Positions 1-8,887 of a DNA stretch of 64,000 bases are shown here, piece by piece. Below the pieces are notes generated by a model. That model searched no databases, had not been told where the DNA came from, and saw nothing but the letters and a program-made list of their open reading frames with translations. The position numbers were made by a program, and so were the translations under genes. Origin of the DNA: Pomphorhynchus laevis (lineage: Eukaryota > Acanthocephala > Palaeacanthocephala > Echinorhynchida > Pomphorhynchidae); NCBI GenBank assembly GCA_012934845.2, contig WNNJ02000004.1:1-64000 (forward strand), read 5' to 3'. Position 1 is the first letter of the stretch. Every line of letters begins with the position of its first letter.

Positions 1-48
1 CAGGCACTAAATCCTGAACCATGCACTGTATATATATACCATCAGGCA

Positions 49-114
<66 letters not shown>

Positions 115-135
115 ATTTAGTGCCTGATGCATGGT
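1..135. repeat. Inverted repeat around a (TA)n tract
   Basis: The first 14 bases (CAGGCACTAAATCC) recur as their reverse complement from about 113 (GGATTTAGTGCCTG), with a (TA)n tract at about 45-110 between them. The right arm is the start of the first 464-bp tandem unit. The window therefore opens on an inverted junction of this repeat family, and the left copy is cut by the window edge. Confidence 0.8.
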
Positions 136-273
136 TAAACCGCAATACGCACTGCCATGCACAGAGCTTATGCAAAATTTCCTCTGATGATTCAGATTAA
201 AGGTTGTTCTGTTTTTCGAGCTTTAGACATTGTTTAAGCGTGTGTAAAGTGCCTATAAATGATTATTAAAGTC

Positions 274-315
274 ACGGTACTGATGAGCTCCGAAAGAGCT
301 AAACGCGTATACCGT
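274..315 (+). ncRNA. Hammerhead ribozyme motif, tandem unit 1
   Basis: Stem I ACGGTA (274-279) pairs with TACCGT (310-315). The core CTGATGA is at 280-286. Stem II is GCTC/GAGC (287-290, 296-299). Stem III is a two-base-pair stem, AC/GT, with a GC loop. The predicted cut is after A309. The conserved GAAA box reads TAAA here (300-303), which should reduce or abolish activity. Confidence 0.7.
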
Positions 316-737
316 TGTTGAAGTTTGTCGTCACACATAGGATGACTGGGCATACGTAGCGACTTTGAATATTGCGAGAATAATTCGGTTCTATTTCTTG
401 ATCTGATGAGGATATATAGAATGCTGCCTGGTGTTTATGCCTCATCATGAGGAAAACATAGTGATTTATTTACGAGTACACCATTGTGTGTCCCAGGGCA
501 GGTGTAACAACAAATTATATTTTATATATTTGTACACTTTAGAGTGTCCCTGTAAAACAGCATTTCTATTAAAAGGAATTTAGTGCCTGATGCATGGTTA
601 AACCGCAATACGCACTGCCATGCACAGAGCTTATGCTAAATTTCCTCTGATGATTCAGATTAAGGGTAGTTCTGTTTTTCGAGCTTTAGACATTGTTTAA
701 GCGTGTGTTAAGGTGCATATGGATGATTATTTAAGTC

Positions 738-779
738 ACGGTACTGATGAGCTCCGTAAGAGCTAAACGCGTATACCGT
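738..779 (+). ncRNA. Hammerhead ribozyme motif, tandem unit 2
   Basis: It has the same layout as unit 1: stem I 738-743 with 774-779, CTGATGA 744-750, stem II GCTC/GAGC (751-754, 760-763), then TAAA where GAAA is expected, and the short stem III. The predicted cut is after A773. Stem II is perfect but the first base of the GAAA box is altered, as in unit 1. Confidence 0.7.
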
Positions 780-1201
780 TGTTGAAGTTTGTCGTCACAC
801 AAATGATGACTGGGCATTCGTAGCGACTTTGAATATTGCGAGAATAATTCGGTTCTATTTCTTGATCTGATAAGGATATATAGAATGCTGCCTGGTGTTT
901 ATGCCTCGTCATGAGGAAAATATTGTGATTTATTTACGAGTACACCATTGTGTGTCCCAGGGCAGGTGTAACAACAAATTATATTTTATATATTTGTACA
1001 CTTTAGAGTGTCCCTGTAAAACAGCATTTCTATTAAAAGGAATTTAGTGCCTGATGCATGGTTAAACCGCAATACGCACTGCCATGCACAGAGCTTATGC
1101 TAAATTTCCTCTGATGATTCAGATTAAGGGTTTTTCTGTTTTTCGAGCTTTAGACATTGTTTAAGCGTGTGTAAAGGTGCCTATGGATGATTATTAAAGT
1201 C

Positions 1202-1243
1202 ACGGTACTGATGAGCTCCGTAAGAACGAAACGCGTATACCGT
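1202..1243 (+). ncRNA. Hammerhead ribozyme motif, tandem unit 3
   Basis: Stem I is 1202-1207 with 1238-1243, and CTGATGA is at 1208-1214. The GAAA box is intact at 1228-1231. Stem III is AC/GT with a GC loop, and the cut is predicted after A1237. Stem II reads GCTC/GAAC and so has one mismatch. All conserved core bases are present, so this copy could still cleave. Confidence 0.75.
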
Positions 1244-1664
1244 TGTTGAAGTTTATCGTCACACATAGAATGACTGGGCATACGTAGCGACTTTGAATAT
1301 TGCGAGAATAATTCGGTTCTATTTCTTGATCTGATGAGGATATATAGAATGCTGCCTGGTGTTTATGCCTCATCATGAGGAAAACAGTAATTTATTTACG
1401 TGTACACCATTGTGTGTCCCAGGGCAGGTGTAACAACAAATTATATTTTATATATTTGTACACTTTAGAGTGTCCCTGTAAAACAGCATTTCTATTAAAA
1501 GGAATTTAGTGCCTGATGCATGGTTAAACCGCAATACGCACTGCCAATGCACAGAGCTTATGCTAAATTTCCTCTGATGATTCAGATTAAGGGTTGTTCT
1601 GTTTTTCGAGCTTTAGACATTGTTTAAGCGTGTGTAAAGGTGCCTATGGATGATTATTAAAGTC

Positions 1665-1706
1665 ACGGTACTGATGAGCTCCGTAAGAACGAAACGCGTA
1701 TACCGT
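1665..1706 (+). ncRNA. Hammerhead ribozyme motif, tandem unit 4
   Basis: Stem I is 1665-1670 with 1701-1706, CTGATGA 1671-1677, stem II GCTC/GAAC with one mismatch, and GAAA 1691-1694. The cut is predicted after A1700. It matches unit 3 base for base in the core, so units 3 and 4 form one subtype and units 1 and 2 another. Confidence 0.75.
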
Positions 1707-1900
1707 TGTTGAAGTTTATCGTCACACATAGAATGACTGGGCATACGTAGCGACTTTGAATATTGCGAGAATAATTCGGTTCTATTTCTTGATCTGATGA
1801 GGATATATAGAATGCTGCCTGGTGTTTATGCCTCATCATGAGGAAAACAGTAATTTATTTACGTGTACACCATTGTGTGTCCCAGGGCAGGTGTAACAAC

Positions 1901-2014
<114 letters not shown>

Positions 2015-2144
2015 AAGGAAACAGCACCGCCGCCTGGGATCCTCGGAGGACCAATAAATAAATTAAAGGTTTGATTCAACCAGGACTGTCTATTACACCT
2101 ATCTGCTTTTCTCTCTATATATAGAGAATTTCATGCTTCTACAC

Positions 2145-2192
2145 TGCAAGACGGCGTACCGTTTCGGCTTTGAGAAGCCTCATCAGTTGCAG
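2145..2192 (-). ncRNA. Canonical hammerhead ribozyme, left palindrome arm
   Basis: This is the minus-strand mirror of the motif at 2631-2679. CTGCAA reads from 2192 to 2187, CTGATGA from 2186 to 2180, followed by stem II GGCTT/AAGCC, GAAA, stem III ACGG/CCGT and a GTC cleavage triplet. The cut is predicted between 2150 and 2149. All conserved core positions are present. Confidence 0.9.
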
Positions 2193-2630
2193 CAATACAG
2201 TGTATACACATGAAAAACATACTATATATAGATTAAAGCAGAAAGAATTCACTATATGCTAATTGCATGACGTAGCTTGCGCTTTCGAAGTCAATGCAAT
2301 GCAGTGAATTCTTTTCAGTGTAATAGACATCAGCGGGATCACTAAATGACCAATATAATATATTACAAAGGAAACAGCACCGCCGCCTGGGATCCTCGGA
2401 GGACCAATAAATAAATTAAAAGTTTGATTCAACCAGGCGGCGAGGCTGTTTCCTTTGTAATATATTATATTGGTCATTTAGTGCTCCCGCTGATGTCTAT
2501 TTCACTGAAAAGAATTCACTGCATTGCATTGACTTCGAAAGCGCAAGCTACGTCATGCAATTTGCATATAGTGAATTCTTTCTGCTATAATCTATATATA
2601 GTATGTTTTTCATGTGTATACACTGTATTG

Positions 2631-2679
2631 CTGCAACTGATGAGGCTTCTCAAAGCCGAAACGGTACGCCGTCTTGCAG
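2631..2679 (+). ncRNA. Canonical type I hammerhead ribozyme, right palindrome arm
   Basis: Stem I CTGCAA (2631-2636) pairs with TTGCAG (2674-2679). CTGATGA is at 2637-2643. Stem II GGCTT/AAGCC (2644-2648, 2653-2657) has a CTCA loop. GAAA is at 2658-2661. Stem III ACGG/CCGT (2661-2664, 2669-2672) has a TACG loop. The GTC cleavage triplet ends at 2673. Every conserved hammerhead core base is present and all three stems are perfect, so cleavage activity is likely if the strand is transcribed. Confidence 0.93.
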
Positions 2680-2751
2680 TGTAGAAGCATGAAATTCTCT
2701 ATATATAGAGAGAAAATCAGATAGGTGTAATAGACAGTCCTGGTTGAATCA

Positions 2752-2753
<2 letters not shown>

Positions 2754-2824
<71 letters not shown>
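2754..2824. repeat. (AT)n microsatellite
   Basis: An AT dinucleotide run directly abuts the outer end of the right palindrome arm and separates it from the PLE remnant that follows. Confidence 0.95.
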
Positions 2825-2828
<4 letters not shown>

Positions 2829-3009
2829 ATTGCGAAAAATCGCTTGAAACTGTGGTCCAGGAGCCAAAGCTGGCTACGATTGATTTTTAATCCAAATTTG
2901 CTGCTAAATAACTGGACTTCGATCATCAGCTCCATCAGTCTAATGTTTCATTCTTTAGGCCCAACCTAAAGAATCGACAAGTAGACCTAATAATCGGGAA
3001 GACATATAG

Positions 3010-4320
3010 TTGCCTCATATGCTACCTTTGCCTACAATCTGTCTAACTATATCGCCTCGATGTTGAGGGACCACATTACTATGGACCATTTTACCTTCAT
3101 CAAATACGGTCCTCATTTTTTCTCACTCGTGGTTGTTTTTCAGCGAATATATCCTCACTATACACTAATGTTCCACTTGTTGAGGCAATTAACATATCTG
3201 CTGATTTACTATGACGGAGCCCAATGATGGTTTATTACTCTGTATGGAAGATTGGATTAAACTGTTACTGATGTGTACAAGTGGGTCAAATTTGTCTATA
3301 ACGACGAAATGTGGGACCAAATCGAGGTAATTGCAATTGGAAATCCTCTTGCACCGGTTTTTGCAGAGCTATATGTGAGAAGATTTAAAAATGATTTTAT
3401 ATGTCAGATGGAGATGGCTGTAATGTTGTTCATATATGTTGATAATGTATTTCTTGCTTGCTGAAATAATGTTACTTCTTGTGCTTTCTCGGATATTCTT
3501 AACTCTAACGATGCCCGAATTCAATGGTGTATCTCTAGTGAAAGTGACGGAGGATTGTCATTCTTGGACGTCTTAGTTGGGCGTGATGCAATGTCATTAC
3601 TTAAGACCCCTATATATCAAAAAATAGTGATTGAACCGGATATCGTGTCTTGGTCGTCTAGCATTCCTGTTAAGTGGTTTATATCGGCTGCTGTTTCACA
3701 CTTTCGATGCGATAGACTTATATGTTCCTCCGATGATTTGTATGCTGATAGGAAAGAGGTTATTACGCATAGTTTGATAGAGAGTGGTTTTCCCAGATGG
3801 GCAATCAAAAACGCCTTTTGTGGTTCAGTCATATCGATAAGCCGCATAGTTGGTCCTAAGAAAAAGGTGAATTATTTTGGCATTCCTTACATAAATAAAA
3901 GATAGAATTTTCGTTTATCCCATTTTATTTCTAAGAATGTGATGAATGAATACGAATGAAAATTGCGTTTTTAATAATTAATTGCCTATAATGCATAACA
4001 TATTAAAGCCTAAACCTTTATCTAGTAGATAGTCAATTGTTTATAAAATACCTTGTTCTGATTGCGACTGAGTCTATATTGATCAGACTGGAAAATGTTT
4101 ATCTAAAAGAATCTAGCAACACGTCTATAATATTCAAAAGGAACTGTTTTCAGTGCCAGTACTCAGCATTGTACATCACTTAATCATGCAGTTAATTTTC
4201 AGAACGTGACTGTGTTGTGTTCGAAAGCAATTATTTAACAAATCTAATAGAAGAAGCATTTTTATGGCTCGTGAGTCTAACTTAATGCCGGACTATAATG
4301 TTAAGTTAAAATATAATTAG
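3010..4320 (+). mobile_element. Broken Penelope-like element: RT and GIY-YIG endonuclease remnant
   Basis: Translated pieces in order match PLE reverse transcriptase. They include an ANISSLYTNVPL segment near 3140-3180, a GNPLAPVFAELYV segment (RT motif B) near 3345-3385, IYVDNVFL in place of the usual YxDD box near 3430, and a FLDVLV segment (3555 onward) with the downstream thumb. Near 4050-4140 a CSDCD...VYIDQTG segment is the GIY-YIG endonuclease start. Order and spacing agree with a Penelope-type protein with a C-terminal GIY-YIG domain. The copy is broken by several interruptions and lacks a clear N-terminus. It is probably old. The hammerhead palindrome upstream may be its terminal repeat. 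Confidence 0.75.
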
Positions 4321-4361
4321 TGTTTTTGTTTTAACGATGTATAGTAATATCCGATATATTT

Positions 4362-4500
4362 ATAAATAATTCTTGTTGCTGGATCAAAGGAAATACGTAA
4401 TTATTTTTAATAGTTCGCTAACTTCTGCTAGCATCTTCAGAAAAACATTTTAAAGATGCTAACATTAGTTAGCGAAATATCAAAAATAATTACGTCTTAT
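4362..4500. repeat. Hairpin element, family with hammerhead-like arms (copy 1)
   Basis: Arms at 4393-4423 and 4467-4496 are inverted repeats beginning ACGTAATTATTTTTAATAGT and ending in its complement. Both arms contain the block CTGAAGATGCTA...TTAGCGAAA or a variant of it. The same block occurs at 5150-5350 and 17791-17952. No protein is encoded. This is a non-autonomous palindromic repeat. Confidence 0.75.
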
Positions 4501-4687
4501 ATTATTTTCATGTGGTATTATTAACCACTTGTACGTCACGCTCCACTGACTGAGTGGCATGGTATATCCACTTGCAGAAAACTATTCGTAAAATTTTCAT
4601 CTTCCCATGTCATCATTTTGGTGATTGGTGGTTCATACTATTAATCTTGGTGGTTGATGTCAATCATGTGAGGATAGGAATCAGCAT

Positions 4688-4722
4688 GTAAATTTAGGGT
4701 TGTATTTAACCCTAAATTTAAC
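4688..4722. repeat. Perfect 13-bp hairpin
   Basis: TAAATTTAGGGTT and AACCCTAAATTTA flank a short loop. Next to it, on the minus strand at about 4738-4770, is CTGATGACGTC...GAAAT, which resembles the degenerate hammerhead-like tails of Penelope elements. Function is unknown. Confidence 0.6.
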
Positions 4723-5149
4723 ACTACATTTCGGTATTGGTAGACGTCATCAGCTAATGATTCAATACCTACATTTCACGTGTCGATCTTGTTAATGTTG
4801 CCTGACGATCAATCGACTCGTCTGCTTTATTGACAATTAGATTGAATGAAATACTTTTAGTCTTACATTTTGCAAATTTAATTTAAATCATTAATGATTT
4901 CAAATTAAATTTGACTTTCAATTCTCAAACTAATCATCTATATTTTGTTTTTTAATTTTAAGTTTATACACCTGTGCAGTCATTATTACCATTGAAAGTA
5001 TGACAATTTTTAATTTGCACGCTGATTTTATCAAAAAGCAAGCAGCAGTACGGATGTTTGCTTTAATAGTTTTATAGGATAGCAATGTGGAAGACGGTGA
5101 TTTTCTCATAGTGAAATATTAGTAATAACAATTAAAAAATAGTAATTTT

Positions 5150-5350
5150 ATAAATAATTATTAGAGCTGGATCAAAGGAAAGAGGAAATTATTTTTGATA
5201 TTTCGCTAATTACTATTAGCATCTTCACTACAGAAAATTACTGTAATTTTCTGAAGATGTAATTTTCTGAAGATGCTAAGAGTAATTAGCGAAATATCAA
5301 AAATAATTACGCCTTTCCTGTGATTTAGCTTCAATAATTATTTATCAATG
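5150..5350. repeat. Hairpin element with hammerhead-like arms (copy 2)
   Basis: Ends TAAATAATTATTAGAGCTGG and its complement CTTCAATAATTATTTA form long terminal inverted repeats. The plus-strand arm has GTAATTTT (5259-5266), CTGAAGA (5267-5273), one spare T, stem GCTAA/TTAGC (5275-5279, 5286-5290), GAAA (5291-5294), TATC, then AAAAATAATTAC (5299-5310), which pairs with the first segment. This is a near-complete hammerhead layout, with an extra base before stem II and a one-pair stem III. A short internal duplication repeats the CTGAAGATG block. Confidence 0.75.
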
Positions 5351-5640
5351 ATGGATTAGTATCAACTATTTAAAATCGAGATCTTTATTTTGATTTCTTG
5401 TGTTTTAGTCCGTTTGCATTCTAGATTTTGTGTTAAACAATATCTACAATTGCTAATTTTTTATGGTCAATTTTATTTTCTAATTGCTATAATTTTGTTT
5501 TACTGTTTAATTTTGTTTTTTGTTCTTATGGTTGATAATTTTATGCTTTGCTTTGCTTTATTATGTGATTTTTTAGTGTTTGATAGCTTTCTCTTGTTGT
5601 GTATTTTTTCTTTTATCAATTTAGCGAGGAAGGTTTCTTA

Positions 5641-5830
5641 AGCTCCTGATATCCAGATTACTGAACATAGTCTGCCTTGACTGGACTCTTAGGGACGGAT
5701 TAGAGACCCCGAATACTTCAGTCGGAGTGCGGCGCCCTGGTGTGGCGGGGTTTATCATATCCTTATGGACGTGAGGCCGTGACATTGTTGCAGAGAAGAC
5801 GTAGACTAAAGCATGTTAAGATAGAGTTGC
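5641..5830. other. GC-rich patch of unknown origin
   Basis: About 190 bp are much richer in G and C than the surrounding sequence, including CGGCGCCCTGGTGTGGCGGG near 5730-5750. No open frame of useful length, tRNA fold or transposon motif was recognised. It follows a T-rich stretch (5390-5640) whose single hydrophobic open frame looks compositional. It could be an untranslated end of an unrecognised retroelement. Confidence 0.4.
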
Positions 5831-5954
5831 TGATGATTTATCTTTAACTTACTTCGTTTTTCTCTTTGATGATGGTTTTGTAATTTAAGAACATATTTAT
5901 TTAATTTTGCGAGGCCAGCATATAAACATGTTTATGTTATTTTAATGTTCAAAA

Positions 5955-6015
5955 CTGTAAAAAAAATTCTTGATGATGATGGCAGTTGCCATTGAAGTAT
6001 TGAATAATTCCTTTG
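5955..6015 (+). repeat. Solo hammerhead-like hairpin block
   Basis: TTGATGATGATGGCAGTTGC and the following CATTGAAGTATTG carry a perfect stem TGGCA/TGCCA between a GATGA and a GAA box. The same block, slightly changed, appears at 24021, 25655 and 62165 (minus strand). Confidence 0.5.
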
Positions 6016-6406
6016 GTCTTTGATTAGTATTTTCCGTTGTTCCTATAAATTAAAAATATTAAATGATGTTTCATATAATTTAATATTTTATATTTAATGA
6101 TTTATTGATATTTAATGTCTTTATATTAAATGATAATATTTTATTATCAAAATTTTTTGATAAAAAAATTGATATTTACACATCACGAGTATTTTTAGAC
6201 ATTTTGTACACCATTTATTTCCATCGTTAGAACAAAAAATGCAAAATACGGTGCTTATGAACACTCGGAGTTTGCACAGCTCGTTGGGAGAATACTTGAC
6301 TCTAATTCGAAATCTTTGACATAATTGTGAACTAACAAAATACGACGTATATATCGCTGGTACTCGTAAATTACGATTCAGGTTTAGTGTCTTGCACTGA
6401 AATCAT

Positions 6407-7036
6407 TTACTCGATTGTGAAAATAAGTTTGCAAAGACATGTTGCAATTTTAAAAATAATCGCCTTAATTTTATTATCTAAGCCATCTCTTTGATTACCA
6501 TTGTAAATACATTTACTTTGCGCAATATTAACGTTGAACAGAACTCTCCTATCATCTACATATTTTATCTTTGTGCTATCTGTTTTTAATAATATTTGGC
6601 ATACATTTGCATCGCTTACAGACGAGTAAATATTAAAAAGATATTCTTCATTTTCTTGTTCGAACTTTTGTCTGTCATCAATGGCCTTCCTGCTAGTTAG
6701 GTTGTCCTCTTCATATAAGCTGAACGATTGCTTGTTTTTTATAGCATCTCTATTAAACTCAAAACATAATTTTTTGTTGTCAACTTCGTAGAGAAGCAAT
6801 CCGGCAACATCGTGCATATCTGACAATAAGGATGATTGGCTATTTGAAACTAATATAATAATGTGATTGTTACTGAAGTATCTATCCCTTTTACGTCTAA
6901 ATGGAGATGATGCATTTTTTAATAACTTTGAAGTATAGTTCATTGTTATCATCTTAAAAACAATATTTATTGCAATAAAATGATACTTAATAGCGCCAAA
7001 TGCATTTCTTTTTAGCAAATTGTAGTTACATAACAA
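6407..7036 (-). CDS. Hypothetical protein, 209 codons
   Basis: This is an uninterrupted minus-strand frame of 209 codons with mixed, protein-like composition rather than low complexity. I recognise no domain. The first 30 residues are hydrophobic and aromatic-rich (MLCNYNLLKR...FIAINIVFK), and Met29 or Met32 are alternative starts. The middle has charged stretches such as KRDRYF and RQKFEQENEEYLF, and a segment NIYSSVSDANVCQILL that could be a beta-strand/helix pair. There is no signal peptide I trust. Neighbours are non-coding repeats. It could be a single-exon host gene, the last exon of a longer gene, or a chance frame. Confidence 0.4.
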   Translation of the reverse strand: MLCNYNLLKRNAFGAIKYHFIAINIVFKMITMNYTSKLLKNASSPFRRKRDRYFSNNHIIILVSNSQSSLLSDMHDVAGLLLYEVDNKKLCFEFNRDAIKNKQSFSLYEEDNLTSRKAIDDRQKFEQENEEYLFNIYSSVSDANVCQILLKTDSTKIKYVDDRRVLFNVNIAQSKCIYNGNQRDGLDNKIKAIIFKIATCLCKLIFTIE

Positions 7037-7294
7037 TCTGACTCATTAATTGTATATTTTTGCTAGTTGCTAATGTATTCCAGTGTTTAAAATAAATTAA
7101 TTATTCTAAAAAATTTAGATATCTTGCATAAAAACTCAAGATATTACAAGTAAGAATATTTCATATTGCAAATTGAAAGATTTGTTCAACATTAACAGGA
7201 ACGAAAATAGAAAATACTGTTCATTCCTATAATTCCAAAACAAAACGTAGTCTATTTACATAAAGAAAAAATTAGGAAGTGCTAAGGGAGGACG

Positions 7295-7336
7295 AGGTGG
7301 CATCAACTACCACAGTGGTAGATGTCGCTTCCACCT
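7295..7336. repeat. Imperfect hairpin
   Basis: AGGTGG...CTACCAC and GTGGTAG...CCACCT form a two-part inverted repeat (7295-7300 with 7331-7336, 7307-7313 with 7315-7321). It is more GC-rich than its surroundings. Function is unknown. Confidence 0.55.
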
Positions 7337-7433
7337 AAAATCGGATGATGATATGTGTAAATGTTTTTGACATAAAAACGGATAACGTTTTAATTAACGC
7401 TATACTTTAAAAAGATTATCATTTTGGCCATGA

Positions 7434-7520
7434 CAGCACATATATAGGCAGCACATATATAGGCAGCACATATATAGGCAGCACATATATAATTCTCCAC
7501 AGTTCTTACTGTGGAGAATT
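7434..7520. repeat. 15-bp tandem repeat followed by a perfect 12-bp hairpin
   Basis: Four copies of GGCAGCACATATATA run from about 7434 to 7490. They are followed directly by AATTCTCCACAG (7491-7502), a six-base loop, and CTGTGGAGAATT (7509-7520). The stem is perfect over 12 bp. Confidence 0.8.
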
Positions 7521-7949
7521 TCATCTTTTATACTGTAACATAAAACTCAAATCGAGAAAAAGAGTATATGTGAACCAATAAATGAAGAATAGCTTTGAGA
7601 GAGAAGAAATCGATTTACAACTTTTGATGGTAGGTCTAAAACAAACAATTAAATTGGATATTTAAATTTGTTTTGTAAAATATACTTATATTAATAAAAC
7701 TTTTTTATAGATTTTAAATAAAAAAATGATAATATAAAATATTTATATTTAAACTCTCCTTTTAATAATTCTTATGGGTGAAAATTTTTATTATTTTTTT
7801 TGTGGGAATTGGGTTTGTGAAAATTGGTCCTTAACCATATAATATACAGCATAATAGACAAACTATATTTATAAACATAGATTAATAGAACATGATATTG
7901 GAAACTAAATTTTTTATTTTAGAACATATTATTGAAGAAAACATTCGAT

Positions 7950-8612
7950 TAAAACTCTTAATTCCATGTATCGATTAGGATTGGATGACGTGGTACAAGG
8001 AATTGAGAGAAGTAGTATAGTAAATAATACACAACTATATTATAATAATCCGGTTAAACGCAAACTAAGAAGTCATTGTGATAAAAGGAATAAGAAAAAT
8101 AGAGTTAAAAATATAAAATATATATGAACAATTAGAAATATTAAAACAACTTTTAGGGGATAATAAGCTAAAATATGTTTATGTAAATATATTTTTTTCT
8201 AACAATATCATTTGTTCAATAAATAAAAGATTAATTAATGATTATGATAGGTTAAGTTGTATAATAGACAGTTATTGTAATACAAAATACTATAATCGTA
8301 CAATAAATGTTAATAATAACAATAGAAAATATACATTAACCATAAACTTCATTAATAAATGTATAGATAAAATAAATATAGCCGGACTTTTAAATAATTC
8401 TAACACTCCTACCACCATTAGGACGAAAAATTTGTAATTATAATAAAGAATTGAAATCAATATGTAACGATAGTATTAGAAACATGATAGAAACTGAATG
8501 CGATTGCAAAATTCTTAGTTTTGATAAAATAAATGAACATATATGTACTTATAATCTAGAATTAATTAAAAACAATGAATTAAGGAAAATGCTATCAAAA
8601 GGGCATACATAT
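7950..8612 (+). mobile_element. PLE-2 fragment, N-terminal region
   Basis: Translation shows the N-terminal part of the second Penelope-like family. It includes IIDSYCNTKYYNRTINVNNN, then ICNYNKELKSICND, a Cys pair (CDCK) and LELIKNNELRKMLSKG. These match the element at 35607-37590 closely. The sequence shows the region upstream of the RT only; the RT domain itself is absent. The copy is broken. Its 5' part (7980-8100) extends further upstream than the reference copy. Confidence 0.8.
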
Positions 8613-8887
8613 TTTTTAATTTTTAATTTTTTAGTTTATTAATAATAAATACATATTAAGATACCCCGCCAATGGGTCCATAAATAATAATCATCACATG
8701 AAGATTACTATTTCATCAGAGTGTATCTTGCAATTAATTGATAATGATTCTTTCTTCAGCTATCGGCAATTTGAATGCTGATACCCCCGTAATATTGGCA
8801 GGAACTCCCTTCCTTGATCGATATCACGCAAGCATTGCGATATAGACCTGGCGATCGCGATGCTCAGTTTTGCTCGCAACCACGAGA

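Larger units (their letters stand above)
2070..2753. repeat. Large palindrome, two 321-bp arms, each with a hammerhead ribozyme
   Basis: The left arm (2070-2390) is repeated in reverse complement as the right arm (2433-2753), almost perfectly, around a 42-bp spacer. A separate direct repeat of about 72 bp (2012-2083 and 2365-2434) contains a CACCGCCGCCTGGGATCC block. Each arm carries a complete hammerhead motif. Inverted, truncated copies joined to one another are common for Penelope-like elements, and a PLE reverse transcriptase fragment begins a few hundred bases downstream. The arrangement fits a PLE terminal region that has inserted or been copied in inverted form. Confidence 0.85.

Noticed and set aside
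4362-5350. Hairpin elements as ordinary DNA-transposon MITEs
   Set aside because: No fixed-length target duplication was found and both arms contain the hammerhead-like block; the PLE-derived reading is preferred but not proven.
5390-5641. 83-codon hydrophobic frame resembling a membrane protein
   Set aside because: Phe/Leu/Ile content follows directly from T-rich DNA; there is no domain, charged flank pattern or neighbour to support a gene.
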